DNA of 64,000 nucleotides from Maylandia zebra (GCF_041146795.1 NC_135170.1:35131033-35195032); one strand, 5' to 3'; positions 27,500 through 40,389 are shown, counted from the stretch's first letter. Made by a program: numbers and translations. Notes: generated by a model from the letters alone, not told the origin.

Positions 27500-30400
27500 T
27501 CACTTCCTTCGTCTGCTGCTCGATGATTGGTTCGGTGACCGTCTGTTGCTGCTTCTACCAGCAAAGAGTTTAAGAAAAAACAAGTCATTTCCAGACCTTT
27601 TTCCACTACTACTCCACTTTAACCTTTATTCATACAAAATCGTTTCACAACAGCACACAGCTAATGTGAAACAGGTGCATTAGATACAAAAAGCACCAGC
27701 TTCTGCAGATATATCTGCATATATGAACAGGGAGGTTAATTTGAGATGTTCCATCTTCATTTTTGTACCCTGACAGGAAGTGGTGATGTGTTCATTCCTA
27801 TTTGTTTTACAGTTTATGGCAGGTGTGTCAAACACGTGGCCCGGGGGTCTGAAACCGCCCGCCAAAGGGTTTCAAAGGGCTTCAAAGTTTGGTCTCCACG
27901 TCTAGCAAATCTCCTGGTCTTCTCGCCCTGCATCACTTACTGCTGCACATCTCACTAAACAGCACTAAACACAACCTGTTTATTTTTTAATAATTGTATT
28001 CAGATATAAGCCTGCTGAAGCAATCAGGACATGTAATCACAGCAGGCTCTCAATATATTTTAGATTCAGCATCATTTAAAAAATACATTTACAACTTACT
28101 CCACAAATTTTTCTAATTCTGTAAAACCAACCAAAACGAATAAACGACACCATAGGCTGCTGTCGCTCTATGTCAAGTTCAAATGTCCCGGGTGGTTACA
28201 GACCTGCGGCTCGGTGAGGACGCCACTGGTCTCACGTGTCGGGGAGGAGAGTAACTGAGGGAGCGAGAATCTCTCAGCGAATCAGCCGGCACCCGCTGAG
28301 GCCTGATGGGGCTGCGAGCAAAACACAAATCTGTCATCAGACTACTGCGCTGCAACCTCGGTATAATCAAACATCACTGTAACCATTAAAGCTGAAGCAG
28401 GCCGGTACTCGCCTAACGGCTCAGCGAGTATGATAACAATAACTTCCAGAGAAGTGGTGACTACACAGGACAAAAAAAACATTCATTGGGCAACAGTTCA
28501 TTTTATCTGCCTGTTAATGCAGTTTAACATTTTACAGGACCAAAGGAGCTTGCAAAGAAAAGCGTCTGGACTTCTTTAAGTTGCTTGAAGACGTTTCACC
28601 TCTCATCCGAGAAGCTTTCTTCAACTGAAGCAGCTTCTTCAACTGAAGCAGCTTCTTCAACTGAAGCAGCTTCTTCAACTGAAGCAGCTTCTCGGATGAG
28701 AGGTGAAACGTCTTCAAGCAACTTAAAGAAGTCCAGACGCTTTTCTTTGCAAGCTCCTTTGACTACGGTGACCTGGATGACTGAGAACCTTCACAGACAT
28801 TTTACAGGACCACTGAGATGTTTTTCATGAAATCTTTAAGCTAGCTGTCAGCTCGCCACTGTTGCCCAAAGCGATGTCACAACTGATAATTAAAAACAAA
28901 CAACAACAAACTATTTTGCAACCTCCTGTTTCCACGTGTTCTACTCCTGAGTTTCTTTCTTTCCATCTATCCGGAGACTTTCACTTCAAGCAACAGCATA
29001 AACGTGTCGTTGCTGTGGTGAAGGTATTAAACAGTGTTTGTGTGGTCCTCCCTTCTTACCTTCTCTTCTTTGCTTCCTTCTCGTTGTCAGAGGAAGAGGA
29101 AGCAGAGCTCTTAGCTTTGGCTGCCTTCCTGTTGGAGAGAAAACAGTCTTAGTTCATTAATGGTGTGACGGACACAGTGAACTCCACCGTCAGCTCAGAT
29201 TATCAGTCTGCTCACCCGTTCTCCTGCTCGGCTTCAGAATCTGAGCTGTCTGAAGAGGACGAAGATGATGATGAGGAGGAGGATGATGATGAAGAGGAGG
29301 AAGAAGATGAAGAGGAGCTGGAGCTGCTGCTCTTCATCTCTGCCTCCTTCCCGTTTACAGCGCTCTCGCTTCTGCCCGTTCGTTCAGGTGGCTGGCGGCT
29401 GGCTGGCGGCGACCGCTTTCCACTTTGACCCCGGTGCGGCTGCTTGCCGTCTGGTTGGCTGCTCCCCAGAGATCTTTGCGGGGTCACTTCAGAGCGGCGA
29501 GAATCGGACTGTGAGCCTCTCCCACCTGAGGGTGGAGCATGAGAAGAGTCTCTAGAAGCGCCCTGTGAGGCAGAGGGGCGGCTTTTCTGCTCCCTCCTCT
29601 CGTCCTGCTGATCTGCTCTCCTGTCCCTCTCTGATGGTCCTCTGCTGTCTTTCCTCTCTGGTGGCGGTGACTGTGAGGACGCAGAGGAAGAAGAGGAGCT
29701 GGAAGAAGATGATGACGAGGAAGAAGACCTGCGGGGTTGGGGAACATCCTTTGGCTGCAGGCTTTCTTTCTCCTTCTCCCTTTCTCGCTCCTGCTCGAGC
29801 TCCCTCCTCCTGACCCTCTCACGTTCTCTCTCCCTTTCTCTTTCACGTGAGAGCGAGCGACTTGTCCTTCTTCGCCGCTGTGGAGACGGAGACCGCCGAG
29901 GCCTGGGGGGGGGGGGGAGAGATTTGACTTTACTCTGTTACTCTGCACAGTCAGCATGGCAGAAATCATCATTGGATCGCCGCCCACAATACACACAATG
30001 ATGTCAGATTATAAACTTCCATCTGAAGTAAACTAAGTTTTTATTTATAATGACACGTTAGTACATACAAGAGTTCAGAACCCTAGTTAATATTAGAGGG
30101 GGCTGATCTGAAGTTCATACATCAGGACAGGACCGAGGTGTTTTTAGGCCAGCAGACAGAGGTAATCTCTCCAGCGTGGTCTGGGTCTGCCCCAGGGCCT
30201 TCGTCTGACAGGACATGCCTAAAACACCTCGCCCAGGAGACATCCTCACTTACACTTAGCTGTGAACTGCTGCAACGCGAGCTGGAGGTGAGCTGAAGCC
30301 AGCCTAACAGCATCATCTGCAAAAACCAGAGTTGAGAATCTGAGGCCAAACTGGAGGCCTCCTGCCAGCTGGCTACACCCACATGGCAATCCAGAGACAC

Positions 30401-33400
30401 CACCCAAAATGTGACTTTGTAGAGGCATGTCAACCAGGACAGCCCTGCAACATCCAGAGCTTTCAGGAACTCAGGGGAAAACTTTACACACCCCAGAGGA
30501 CCAGAAACCAAGGAGTTGTTAGCTGCCTCAGTGACCTCACCCCAGGCTAACGAAGTCCAACAGGACTGCATTAGCTTGATGGATCTCTTCACCTCCAGTG
30601 CTCACCATCTGGTATCGTGGATTACTACCGCAACAGGGAACAACCATCATCGCAGCTCCTGCAGCACCCACCCTTGAAGAGCTCATAGACCCAGGCCTCT
30701 GCCTCGTGTTTCCAACACACCCTCACTTAAAGGTTTAGGTGTGCCAGCTCTGTCCACCATCCCCCCCCCACCACCTGATCACCAGCACTGCAAACTGACT
30801 AATATTAGGAAAGAAGACGACCGAAAGAAACATTAGTTTCACATTAGTGATCTCTGTGTTTTCCAAAGATTAGTGCATCTTTGGAAAACACTGACTGACA
30901 GAGACATGCAGCTGCCATCACATGTCCACAGCTTAAGCATTTGATATTTGTTCGATTGTGAAAGAGTTTGATATTTGCACATCATTGGATTCTGTTTTAA
31001 TTACATTTTATTCAGCGTCCCAACTATTGGGGAACTGTGGTTGTACATTTGCCCCCTAAATATTCATCATGTGATCTGTTACCTACTCAAGATTTACTTC
31101 GTACAATTTTCCCTTCTGTTGCCGACGACTGGAACTCTTAGGATTTGGTGCGTGCTGTAGCCGTGTACTGCTCTTAGACAAGCTCAAGCACAGTCACAGA
31201 AAAAAATAAAATAAAACATAAGATGATGACGTCCCTGTGAGGCTGTTCATTAACGTGAGAGAATATGGATGTTGCCTCATGACAACGCTGCCCTGCAGAC
31301 CCTGCACACTTACATGTAGGCTTGTCTCTTACCTGTTGGGGGGGCTTCGTCTTCTTAGACCTCTTGAAGTGGACCTGCTACGTCTCCTTGGACTTCTGGA
31401 CCTGGTCCTCCTGATGATCCTATCTCGCTCCCTCTCCCGGTCTCTGTCCCTCTGCCTCTGCCTGTCTCGGTCTGACCAGGCTGGAGGAGGTGGAGAAACT
31501 CTTCTGGACCGGGCTGGGGGGTCCTGATACTGCCTGGGTGGAGTGCGACGGGGGGGTGAGACGGTAGCTTTCCTCTGGGGTGGAGAGCGTGACCTCCGGG
31601 CAAAGGGGCTAGACCTTGTGGCTCCCCTGGTTGTGTCTTTGTCCCTCCCTCTCTCCTTTTCCCCAGCCTTTACCTCTGCTCTCCCCCTCCCACCATCAGC
31701 CTCAGAGGGAGAATATCTCCTGCCTGCTCTGGTGCCTGCTCTGCTGGGTGGGGAAGGAGGTGGGCTGGGACTGTCCATCTGTGTGGGGCTGTAGCGTTCC
31801 TGGCCTTTGGTGCGGCGTGAGCACTCCTCTGTCGGAGCTCTTTGAGGCAGTCTTTCCCTCTCGGGTGCATCTCTTCCCCCTGCTCCTCCTCCTCGCTCCC
31901 TCTGGGAGCTTTTGGGTGTGTCGCGCTCAGAGGCCGAGCTTTGCTGTTTACCGTTGGCTAAATGTCTCTGGACTGCAATCCCGATGGCGGACAGTGCAGC
32001 TTTTCCTAGGCTGTCCTTCTCCCTCTGTGGGGATCCAGCCTTTTTTGACTTGCCTTCATCTTCAGAGGATGAGGACGAGGAGGAGGAGGAAGATGATGAA
32101 GAAGATGAGGAGCTATCACTGTCACTGCTGCTATTGCTGCCGCTACTACTACTGCTGCTGCTGCTGCTGCTACTGCTCTCCCGTTTCTCAGCAGGCTTCT
32201 CCCTCGCCTCCGGTCTTTCACTCACCGCCTTCTCGGCAGGCCTTGATTCATCTCGCCTGATTTCTGAGGACAATCGAACCTCGTCCCGCTTCCTCTTGCC
32301 TTCCTGGACTCTGTCTTCTTCCCTCTGCTTGTTCAGATGCCGGTCCTTCTCCTTGTTGCTCTCTCTGTCTGTTTCTCCTCTCCTGTCGTTCTCCTTTTCC
32401 CTCTGACGTCCATTGGTGACAGGTGAGTGGGAAGCAGGTGACAAGGAGCCACGGGATGGTTGTCCGTCCCTCTTCCTGTCATTTCTCTGCTGGCGAGGAG
32501 GCGTCTCTCTCGCAAGTCTCCTTGCATCCTTCCTGTTGTCCCTTTCGTTTGGCACTGCTGACTGCAGATCATTAGTTCTGCGCTCCCTCTCTCTACTCCT
32601 CTCCCTCCTTATTCTCTCTTTTTCAGGGGGAGGCGAAGGCGTGGAGGAGGAGTCATGTCTTGACTTTTTGTCCAGTTTAATTCCGTCTTTGCTCCTTTCC
32701 ATCCTTGTTTCCTGTTTCAGAGGGGAAGGGGAAGGGGATGAGGAGGAGTCATGTCTTGTCCTCTGAGGGATGCTCTCCTTTCCTTTGTCCCGCTGTTCTC
32801 TGCTCCTTGAACGCCTCCCTCTCTCCATCTCTGGACTTGCTGTTCTTCCCCTCTCCATGTCTCTGCTTCTGGAGCGCTTACTTCTCTCCCCCTCATTTTC
32901 TCTGCTCCTTGATCGTCTCCCCCTTTCCATCTCTCGACTCCTTGATCTCCTTACCCTCTCCGTGTCTCTTATTCTTAAATGCTGCCCTCTGTTCCTTTCC
33001 ATGTCCCGACTCCTTGATCGTCTCCCCCTCTGTATGTCTCTGCTTCTGGAGTGCCTATTTCTCTCCTTCTCCTTGCTTCTTGAACGTCGTGATCTTTCCC
33101 TCTCATTTTCTAAGCTTCTTGAGCGCCTCCTCTTCTCCATCTCTACACTCCTCGAGCGCCTCCTCTTCTCCATCTCTACACTCCTCGAGCGCCTCCTCTT
33201 CTCCATCTCTACACTCCTCGAGCGCCTCCTCTTCTCCATCTCTACACTCCTCGAGCGCCTCCTCTTCTCCATGATCTCCACACTCTGGGAACGCCTTCTT
33301 TTCTCCACTTCTCTGCTTCTTGAGCGCCTCCCTTTCTCACTCTCCTTCTGCTTGCTCCTGGACCTCCTTCCTCTCTCTGTGGCTTTTGCCAGCTGTGGTG

Positions 33401-36400
33401 GGGGAGAAGGGGATGAGTAGTTGTGTCTCCTGGAGGTCCTCTCCATCTCGCTTGGTCGCTCTTTTTCCCTCTGAAGATTGGGCCTCTTCTAGAGGACATG
33501 AAATAGCGTTTCCGTCACTTTAAGGTGTCGATCAATATTTAAATAGTATTAGTGACCACACACGCTCAGCCTTACCCGTTCGCCCTGTTCTGGGCTCTGC
33601 TCCTCATGGCCTCGTCTCCTCCTGTCTGGAGAACTGCCTTTTCTACCTTCAACAACGTTTCTTCCAGTCTGGTCCTGTTGGCGTGATCTTGGTGGCGCCG
33701 GAGATGGGCTGCTGCTAATGTAAGGGGGAGGGGATTTAATAATTAACAATTTGATCCAAAATGTCAAAGCTGTTTTTAAAGTTAAGGGATTCACTGATGT
33801 ATTGCTTTGTCTGTAAAACTTTCTATCCAGTTTACTGTGACGTGGCAAAAAAAGCCTTCACATCCTCACATTTCTGAGAAACTATAAGCAAAAAACGTGA
33901 TCTCCCCCCATCTGTTCCTTTTATCTGTTTTTCAGTCTGTAGTCATGTAGAACAATACTTCGTGATGATCCATGAAGCAGAATCAAGTCAAAAGGAAAAG
34001 AGATCATGACCTTATGACTAGGAATTAAAAACATGAATGTCACATATTGGGTCGAGGTCAGAGTGACATGAAACAAAGCTATTCCTTGTTGGTTAGATCC
34101 AGTAGGACACGATTTTACCAAATACAATAACGAAGCTTTTGTTTTTCTCAAAAGACAAAAACGAAGATAAAATGAGAAAAACTTAGAAAAACTCCCTCAA
34201 ATGGTACAGTAGGGAAGATAAGTGGTGTCAAACTGAGTACGAACGGCACTGTAAGGTTAATTATGAACAGCCAGTTCCTCAAAGCTGGCCCTGCATGTCT
34301 CCTGTTTGATGTCATACCTGTGAGCAGAGCTGGAGGAAGCGCTCCTGCCTCGTCCTGGCTTTGCTTTTGGAGGACTCGCGCTTTCACTCTTTTTTCTGTT
34401 TTTCTTCGACACCATCTCTTTTTCCTCTGACGAACTTTAAAGAGGGCGAAGGACAAAGTTAGACACAACGCTGTTTAAACAGCGACAAAATCAAACGCTG
34501 CCGATTGGCTGTCAAGTACAAGAGTCTGATAAACACCTACCTGTCTTCTTCCTCCTCTGACACCTCTCTGAAAAACAGATTTTCAGGTTAACAGTGACAG
34601 TCTGTATGATATAAATGAATATGAATGAAAAAAAATAAATGGTGGTGTATAGGGCTGTCACGATTACAGTCGACGACTGATTTAATAGTCGACGCGTCGT
34701 TTGAAGCTTTGTAAGATCCCAAAAGACGCAGGAATAAGTAGCAGGATTTAAGAGTGTAATAACGGACTGAAACAGAAGATGGCAGCACTGCATGTACAAG
34801 GATGTCAGCTGCCGTTAAACCCGAAGAAGAAGCTGTGTCCCAGAATTCATAGCGCAGCCCAGCTCAGTTTCCAACAATGGCGGCAGCTAGTTAGTTTTAA
34901 TATTACTCTTATTATTCTTTCTGCGTCACAAAATAAACGTTTAACATATTTTCAGGCTGGAATGTAGCTGTGTAAACCTCAAATATCTGCTCAGTTTATC
35001 AGGACACCACATATTTTCAAAAGCGCTCCGACGTTTTCGGAGACGTCTGTTACCCACTAGCTCGATAGCGAGCCGGGGGCAAGGTCACTAGAGCCGTGAG
35101 AACACCGGACTCCTGGCAAATCATTTTCAAACCATCGCTGTCTTTCGCTACTCAGGTTAAACATGATATATGAGTCACTTAGATAACTTAAAAATGTTAT
35201 TGTTTGGCTTTTTTCAGTATTTTATTTGTTCCTGAGTAAATCGGTTTGGCTGAGATTAAAGTTATAGTTTTTACACAGCTGAATAAACGTGAAGCAGACA
35301 GCTGATTATCAGAAGTGTGAGATGCTCCAGAATTTACTCCGGTGTCCTGTTATATTTTAGATAGCAAGGAGTTTATTAAACTTCACCAAAACAATCTGCA
35401 AATTTCATTAAAATGTAATAAACTACCATCTTGTCTTTATTTTTAGTTAGCACAGACCTTAAACACTTAAAGCTGTAAGCTAATGATAGTTATATAAGAG
35501 CAGATGCTGCTGGTGCAATAAGCTGTAGTTTTACGTCCAATGGATGATGATCTGATTAGTCGACTAATCGCAAAAATAATCGGTGACTAGTCGACTATCA
35601 AAATAATCGTTTGTGGCAGCCCCAGTGGTGTAATACCGTTTCTTCTTCTTCTTTTTAGATTTCTTCTTCTCTCTGCGAGGTGATGGGGAGGGACTCTCTG
35701 AGCTGCTTGGAGAAGAAATAAAACCATCAGACCACCGCTCAGCAGCCAAAACCTTTTCTGCTTTCCCCTCATTTATCGTCTCACCTGTCTCTGCTCTTGT
35801 TTTTCTTTTTCTTCTTGCGACTGCGCTTCTTTGGAGGAGAATCTGATTCATCTGAATCTTCCAGCAACCTGAGAGAGAAAAAAAACAAACAAACCAGACT
35901 CTAAATAATAATCAAAACATTAATTAATAATTAATTTGATGTGCACTCAGGCTCTGAAGGTGTTTTTATGTCCTCCTCACGTGTATTTCTGTTGCTGTTG
36001 CTTCTCCCTCTCCAGTCGTTCCTGCTCCCTCTTTTCCTTCTCTTTCTCCTTGCGGTCAGCGTGGAAGGATGATCCGTCCACGTAATCGCTGGCGATGCCA
36101 AAAGCAGCGCGAAGGCGGTCATTCTTCTGCTGGTTGGCTGCAGCGAGGGCATGTGTCTCTGTCACCCTGAGAAGAAACCGTAAAAACCCACCAACACGCT
36201 CTGAAGGATTAGAAGTTTCTGTCATGCTGTTTTCCACAGTTTAGGCACCTGGGTAGCACGTGCAGACCAAGCTTCCTGTAAATTCTGCAAATAATGAGCT
36301 GGTGCCCCTGAACATCACACTGTAGCTCTAATATTAAGACATGGCAGGATTTTACAAATGTAATTAACTGGACGTTCTTTTAAATTAATGGACACAAGAC

Positions 36401-37270
36401 AATTTTAGCCTTATTCCTTCCGCTGCAACCCTCTTGCTGTCAAATGAGCTCACGGTAAGTAAATGAAATAACAAACTGACAGGTGTGATTATCCTCCGTG
36501 CAAACTGTATATGAGGTCAGCAAGTACGAGGCTGGGTGCTGGTTTATAGAAAAATATGTTTCTTGAAACCAATAAAAGAAAACAGGCAACCAAAGTTGCT
36601 TCAAGGAATCAATTTGTGATTTCTTTTGTTATTAATGAGGACATAAATGCTTACGTTGGTCTCTCGGTGGAGGCGGGTGCAGGCTCCTCCTTCTCCTGCA
36701 GCATCATGCGGAAACTGTTCACCTTCTCCTCGATCTCCTCAGCAGAATACCTGAGCGTTCACACAAAGAAGATTTAGCAATATGCAGAAGTCGGTGTAAC
36801 AGCATGCTGCACTACCAGTACTTTCTTCCTCCCACTGAAGCAATCTGGGTGGATTGATTACATATTTCTAAAGACACGGTTCAATATTTTTGTGAGAGAG
36901 AGAGAAAAAAAAAACTCAGTTAAGAATAAGCTGGAAATCCTCACGATTCAAGAAGCAGAGACCTTCAAACACACAGCAGCTTAGATAAAGAGATTCATTT
37001 TGAGTTCAATAACCATATTTACCCTTGCTCCTCCATCATGTCCTGCAGCTCAGCACACTTCACCTCCAGCTGCCTCTTCCGCTGGTGCTCCAGGATGTCG
37101 GCATTGGGCTGCCTGTTGAGCTGGCTCTCCAGCCTCTCCCGGTCCTTCTCATCCCGCTCGCCGCCACGCTCGTCCCGCGGCCGCTTGACCCGCAGACTCG
37201 ATAGGTTGCGCTGCACGTAGCCATTGGTGCCACTCCCGCGCGGAGTCGTCAGGCCAATCCCATTGTACAT
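27500..37270 (-). CDS. srrm2: Serine/arginine repetitive matrix protein 2, 13 coding exons, 1346 aa
   Basis: SRRM2 (SRm300, yeast Cwc21 homologue) is a spliceosome and nuclear-speckle scaffold. Coding exons: 37270-37023, 36750-36655, 36166-35981, 35868-35785, 35705-35637, 34567-34541, 34434-34318, 33714-33576, 33488-31333, 29902-29216, 29128-29060, 28311-28204, 27554-27500. They total 4041 bases in frame. The N-terminus MYNGIGLTTPRGSGTNGYV and the cwf21 helix pair (about residues 58-105) are diagnostic. VTETHALAAANQQKNDRLR and the C-terminal DSLRDSRSLSYSP are also conserved. The 2.2-kb exon encodes RS-rich low-complexity sequence with at least five EKRRRSRSVEM units and poly-Ser tracts. It is about half the length of human SRRM2 (2752 aa), mostly through a shorter RS region. 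Start: the ATG sits four bases after a good acceptor (CTTCAG|AGCC). Introns hold two hAT elements and a reverse-transcriptase relic. Confidence 0.93.
28527..28812. mobile_element. Palindromic MITE-like element with 16-bp direct repeats
   Basis: ACATTTTACAGGACCA occurs at 28527-28542 and again at 28797-28812. Between them lies a near-perfect palindrome, 28541-28761, with arms of about 80 bases. Its centre is a tandem array of an 18-base unit (TTCAACTGAAGCAGCTTC). A 35-base single-copy tail follows. It lies in an srrm2 intron. Confidence 0.8.
30118..30740 (-). mobile_element. Reverse-transcriptase fragment in an srrm2 intron
   Basis: On the minus strand, fragments in two frames read SWLTCLYKVTFW and, further on, LVFADDAVRLAS, the FADD catalytic block of a non-LTR reverse transcriptase, then LQLALQQFTAKC. 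The frames are broken. The clade is not resolved. Confidence 0.65.
32080..32175 (-). repeat. Poly-serine coding tract in srrm2
   Basis: The big exon encodes an almost unbroken Ser run (with a few Asn, Gly and Asp) built from mixed AGC, AGT and TCN codons, followed by an acidic SSEDEGKS. Mixed codons argue for selection on protein rather than a simple triplet expansion. Confidence 0.8.
33110..33310 (-). repeat. 33-bp coding tandem repeat in srrm2
   Basis: Consecutive units encode EMEKRRRSRSV. Four are almost identical at the DNA level, with degenerate flanking units such as IMEKRRRSQSV and VEKRRRSRS. Near-identity suggests recent unequal exchange or slippage within the RS domain. Confidence 0.85.
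34650..35624. mobile_element. Non-autonomous hAT element, 975 bp, in srrm2 intron
   Basis: The ends TAGGGCTGTCAC and GTGGCAGCCCCA are imperfect inverted repeats. An exact 8-bp duplication, GTGGTGTA, flanks it at 34642-34649 and 35625-35632, as expected for hAT. No transposase frame remains. It sits at the 5' end of the intron, four bases from the exon 35705-35637 donor. Confidence 0.9.
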
Positions 37271-37481
37271 GGCTCTGAAGACGTGAAGCAAGTGATTAAA
37301 CATCAGATATCAGCTGCAGTAAAACGTAATAAACATAAGTAGAAAAAAAACAAACAACAATCAGGATCATTGAAAGGACCTGATATGCTGGTGAGGTCCA
37401 AGTGAACACTGAATAACAAATATGGAGCTCAAGAAAGGAGACGACCTGAAGATTAAAAAGAAAAAAAAAGACTCACTGCAA

Positions 37482-38688
37482 TAGGGGTGGGCGATAGAAA
37501 CGATATACGATAGAAACGATATAAATTTGGCCAACGACAGAGATTTTGACTATACCGCTCTATCGCGATAGCACATGTTGATGATGTCATCAAGCTGCAC
37601 CTGTTTTGGTCAAAAGCATCGCAGCGGCTACAACCATTATCATCTGCAAATTATGGCGGGCGACAGTCATAACAAAGAGATGAAGCACTTTTGAAATATG
37701 GGGAAAGCCAAAAACTGCGCTTCCTCCACTTCGGTAACATTGATTCATTAATGCTGAATTCTCTCGCAGCTGCTCTGTTCCCATGTTGTTGCAGTATATT
37801 AATAACTAACCTCGTATTGTGGATGGATTATCTCAGTTGTTCTCCTGACTGAAGTTTGGCCCGTGTACAGCATCCTGCTATGCGATTGCATTTGTCCCTG
37901 ACCACCAGAATCCCTCACGTTAACTTTTATCGAGTGGAAAAAAAGTTGGCGTTCATCCTCCAGCTTCACTGTGCTAATGTTATGCTAACATAGCTGTGTC
38001 GCTAGCAATCACGTAGCACAACATTATATACCAGGTAGTCCAACTTCAGTAACCCTACAAACGCCACTGCTGTTTAGTTTTCTGTCTTCATTTATGTTTG
38101 AAGTGATAACAGAGCTGTACGTTTGAATTAGTTTCAAAAATCTCTGATATGAAATGTTTAGGTGGAAACTAGCGAGCTAACTTCCTGTTAACTTCTAACT
38201 CCGTTAAATTTAATAAATTCTGTTTTCATGGATGTCTGGATGTTAAACTTAATTGTTACATCTGCTAAAGCAGCAACGCTGATGATTTTATTAAAGATGA
38301 AAGAATTTAGACCGTTTTTAACTCTTAGTGTTCGTTTGACTTTGGGACCTGAAGCAGACGGAGTTTTGGACCCAGATTACTCCGCGAAGCTCCTCACTAC
38401 GGCAGCCGTAATGCTCTGACAATCCATCAAGCAGTGCAGCTTACCAAAGTTGTACTAAAACATTTTTTAACAGATTTCTGCAGCCAAAATCGGTTCGAGG
38501 TCAGTAAGCACAACCAGAATTCATACATAAGGCACACTCGATTTTTGAGAAAATTAAAGGATTTTAAGTCCTTATAGTGTGGAAAACACGCTATACAGAA
38601 GAAAAGAATATATCGCGATATATATCGTTACCACACATGCTTCAAATTATATCGCGATATGAATTTTAGGCCATATCGCCCAGCCCTA
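37482..38688. mobile_element. Non-autonomous hAT element, 1207 bp, in srrm2 5' intron
   Basis: The ends TAGGGGTGGGCGATA and TATCGCCCAGCCCTA are inverted repeats. The 8-bp duplication CACTGCAA lies at 37474-37481 and 38689-38696. ATATCGCGATAT-type short palindromes crowd the right end. No intact frame is present. It lies upstream of the first srrm2 coding exon. Confidence 0.92.
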
Positions 38689-39299
38689 CACTGCAACACT
38701 AATGTGAATGAGTGTCTCAAAAAGCCACCTGGTGTTTTCCCTGCATCTGAAAAGGCAGTGTTAGAACCTACATTATCTAAAAATAAATGATTTAAACTTT
38801 GAAGCGCGTGTATGCAGACTCTATGCACACCGACCAATACAAATGCAAATAGATCAAATGCTGATTGGTTAAAAAGTGGGTTGGAACAGGGAAGGGAGCA
38901 GCAGTGGAGTCCCCACAAATGACAGAAGACCAACAAATATATAAAGAAACACAAACAGTGGCAGCAGAGGACACCGTTTATTGTTCTTAACACTTGGTTT
39001 CATTTCAGCTCTTTGAATGTTGGACCTCTGCTCTTCTTCACGGGTCACTAATGGACCAACAGCAGCACAAACAAGACAATGTGCAGACTACTGTCTGCAA
39101 AGCTGTCCGAGGACCACCACACTGGCATGTTTGAGCCATTACCTCTCACAATTTCAAAAGAACAGGGTTCACCATGTCATCTACTATTAGGAAGGTTAGT
39201 TGGGCCGATCACTGGCTGCTCTGTATACAGACTGTACAGTCAAGATACTGATCTGCAAGTTGCTCTCTAATGCATTTGGAGCCTGAATGTATAGAAAGC

Positions 39300-39760
39300 A
39301 CTATGATATGACTGCTGTATAAAGTGCTTTGAGTGCTCATGTAGAGTAGAAAAGAGCTTTAAAAGAACTTTAGTGTGTGTCATGTCATTTCCATGTTCTG
39401 GCTTTGTTGTAATGCGCTTGAAGGACATGTTTAACGTTTTTAAATTGTGCTTTGTGCTTAAATAAAAGTCTGCAAAAGCAATTAAGGGTAAATATAAAAT
39501 GTTAAAAATCAAAAGAATAAATATTTTAAAAATGTGTCTGGAATAAAGTACTGTAGAAAAAGTAAAGATCAAAGTAAAACCAAATTAAATTAAAAATAAT
39601 AGTAATTGTAGAATTACATTTAAAAAAACATCTAAAAATACTTCAAACTAAATAAAAAAAAATACAACAATATTTAGGTAAAATAGAAAAACTAGTATAC
39701 GGCTTAAAATAAATAGATAAAAATAAAATAATAAATAACTAAAATGGTAGGAGTAGAAAA
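39300..39760. other. A/T-rich stretch in the srrm2 5' intron
   Basis: The stretch is very AT-rich, with many AATAAA-like and AAAATA runs and no coding pattern or element ends. Confidence 0.4.
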
Positions 39761-40389
39761 ACAATTATGCCGACAGCTCCCTGATCCTGAACAGCAGGAT
39801 GTGGTTACGGTTCGACAACTATAACTTTTCTCATAGTCTCGCTTTCGCTGCTAATAACCAAATATTCCGACGCAATGGTAGGCGTTAAAAACTGGCAGTG
39901 ATTATTAGTCCTACCTGTTTCAAGCCTCAGACTGTCACAGGTGTATCATCAAATCAGTCTCTCGCACTCTTTTTGTTTTTTGTTGACACGGGTTTGTTTG
40001 AAGCTTCGGATCACCGAAGGCTGGAGCAGCCTCTGAGCCGGGTAGTACACGCTGTGTGGGTCGGTGTGCGTCTCCGCTCGTGTTTAACGTCAATTCTTCT
40101 TCATTTGATCTGAATTTATTACCGCTAACAGTAATTTTTTGGCGCACTAACACGTGCGCCATAACAGGCCTGCTGTTGCGCCTGATTGTTAAATAAACTC
40201 ATTTATGATAACTAACGCCAACAGAACCGAAGGGACACGCAGATTATATTTATATATAAAAAATTAAAGGAGTAAATGCAGCTTCTCTGACATTTGGTTT
40301 CCTTACCAACTGGCGAATTTAAACGCCATGTTTCTAAAGGCCTCTCAACACACAGCGAAGCTAATATAGCTAACGTATTTGATACGTAC

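Noticed and set aside
29165-29555. Acidic plus-strand frame (Glu/Asp runs) opposite srrm2
   Set aside because: It is the antisense of the poly-Ser tract (TCC/TCA read as GGA/TGA-free GAN codons).
31616-33420. Several plus-strand frames of 110-216 codons
   Set aside because: They are antisense to the big srrm2 exon. RS- and Ser-rich codons read backwards as Leu/Ser-rich frames, with no start context or homology.
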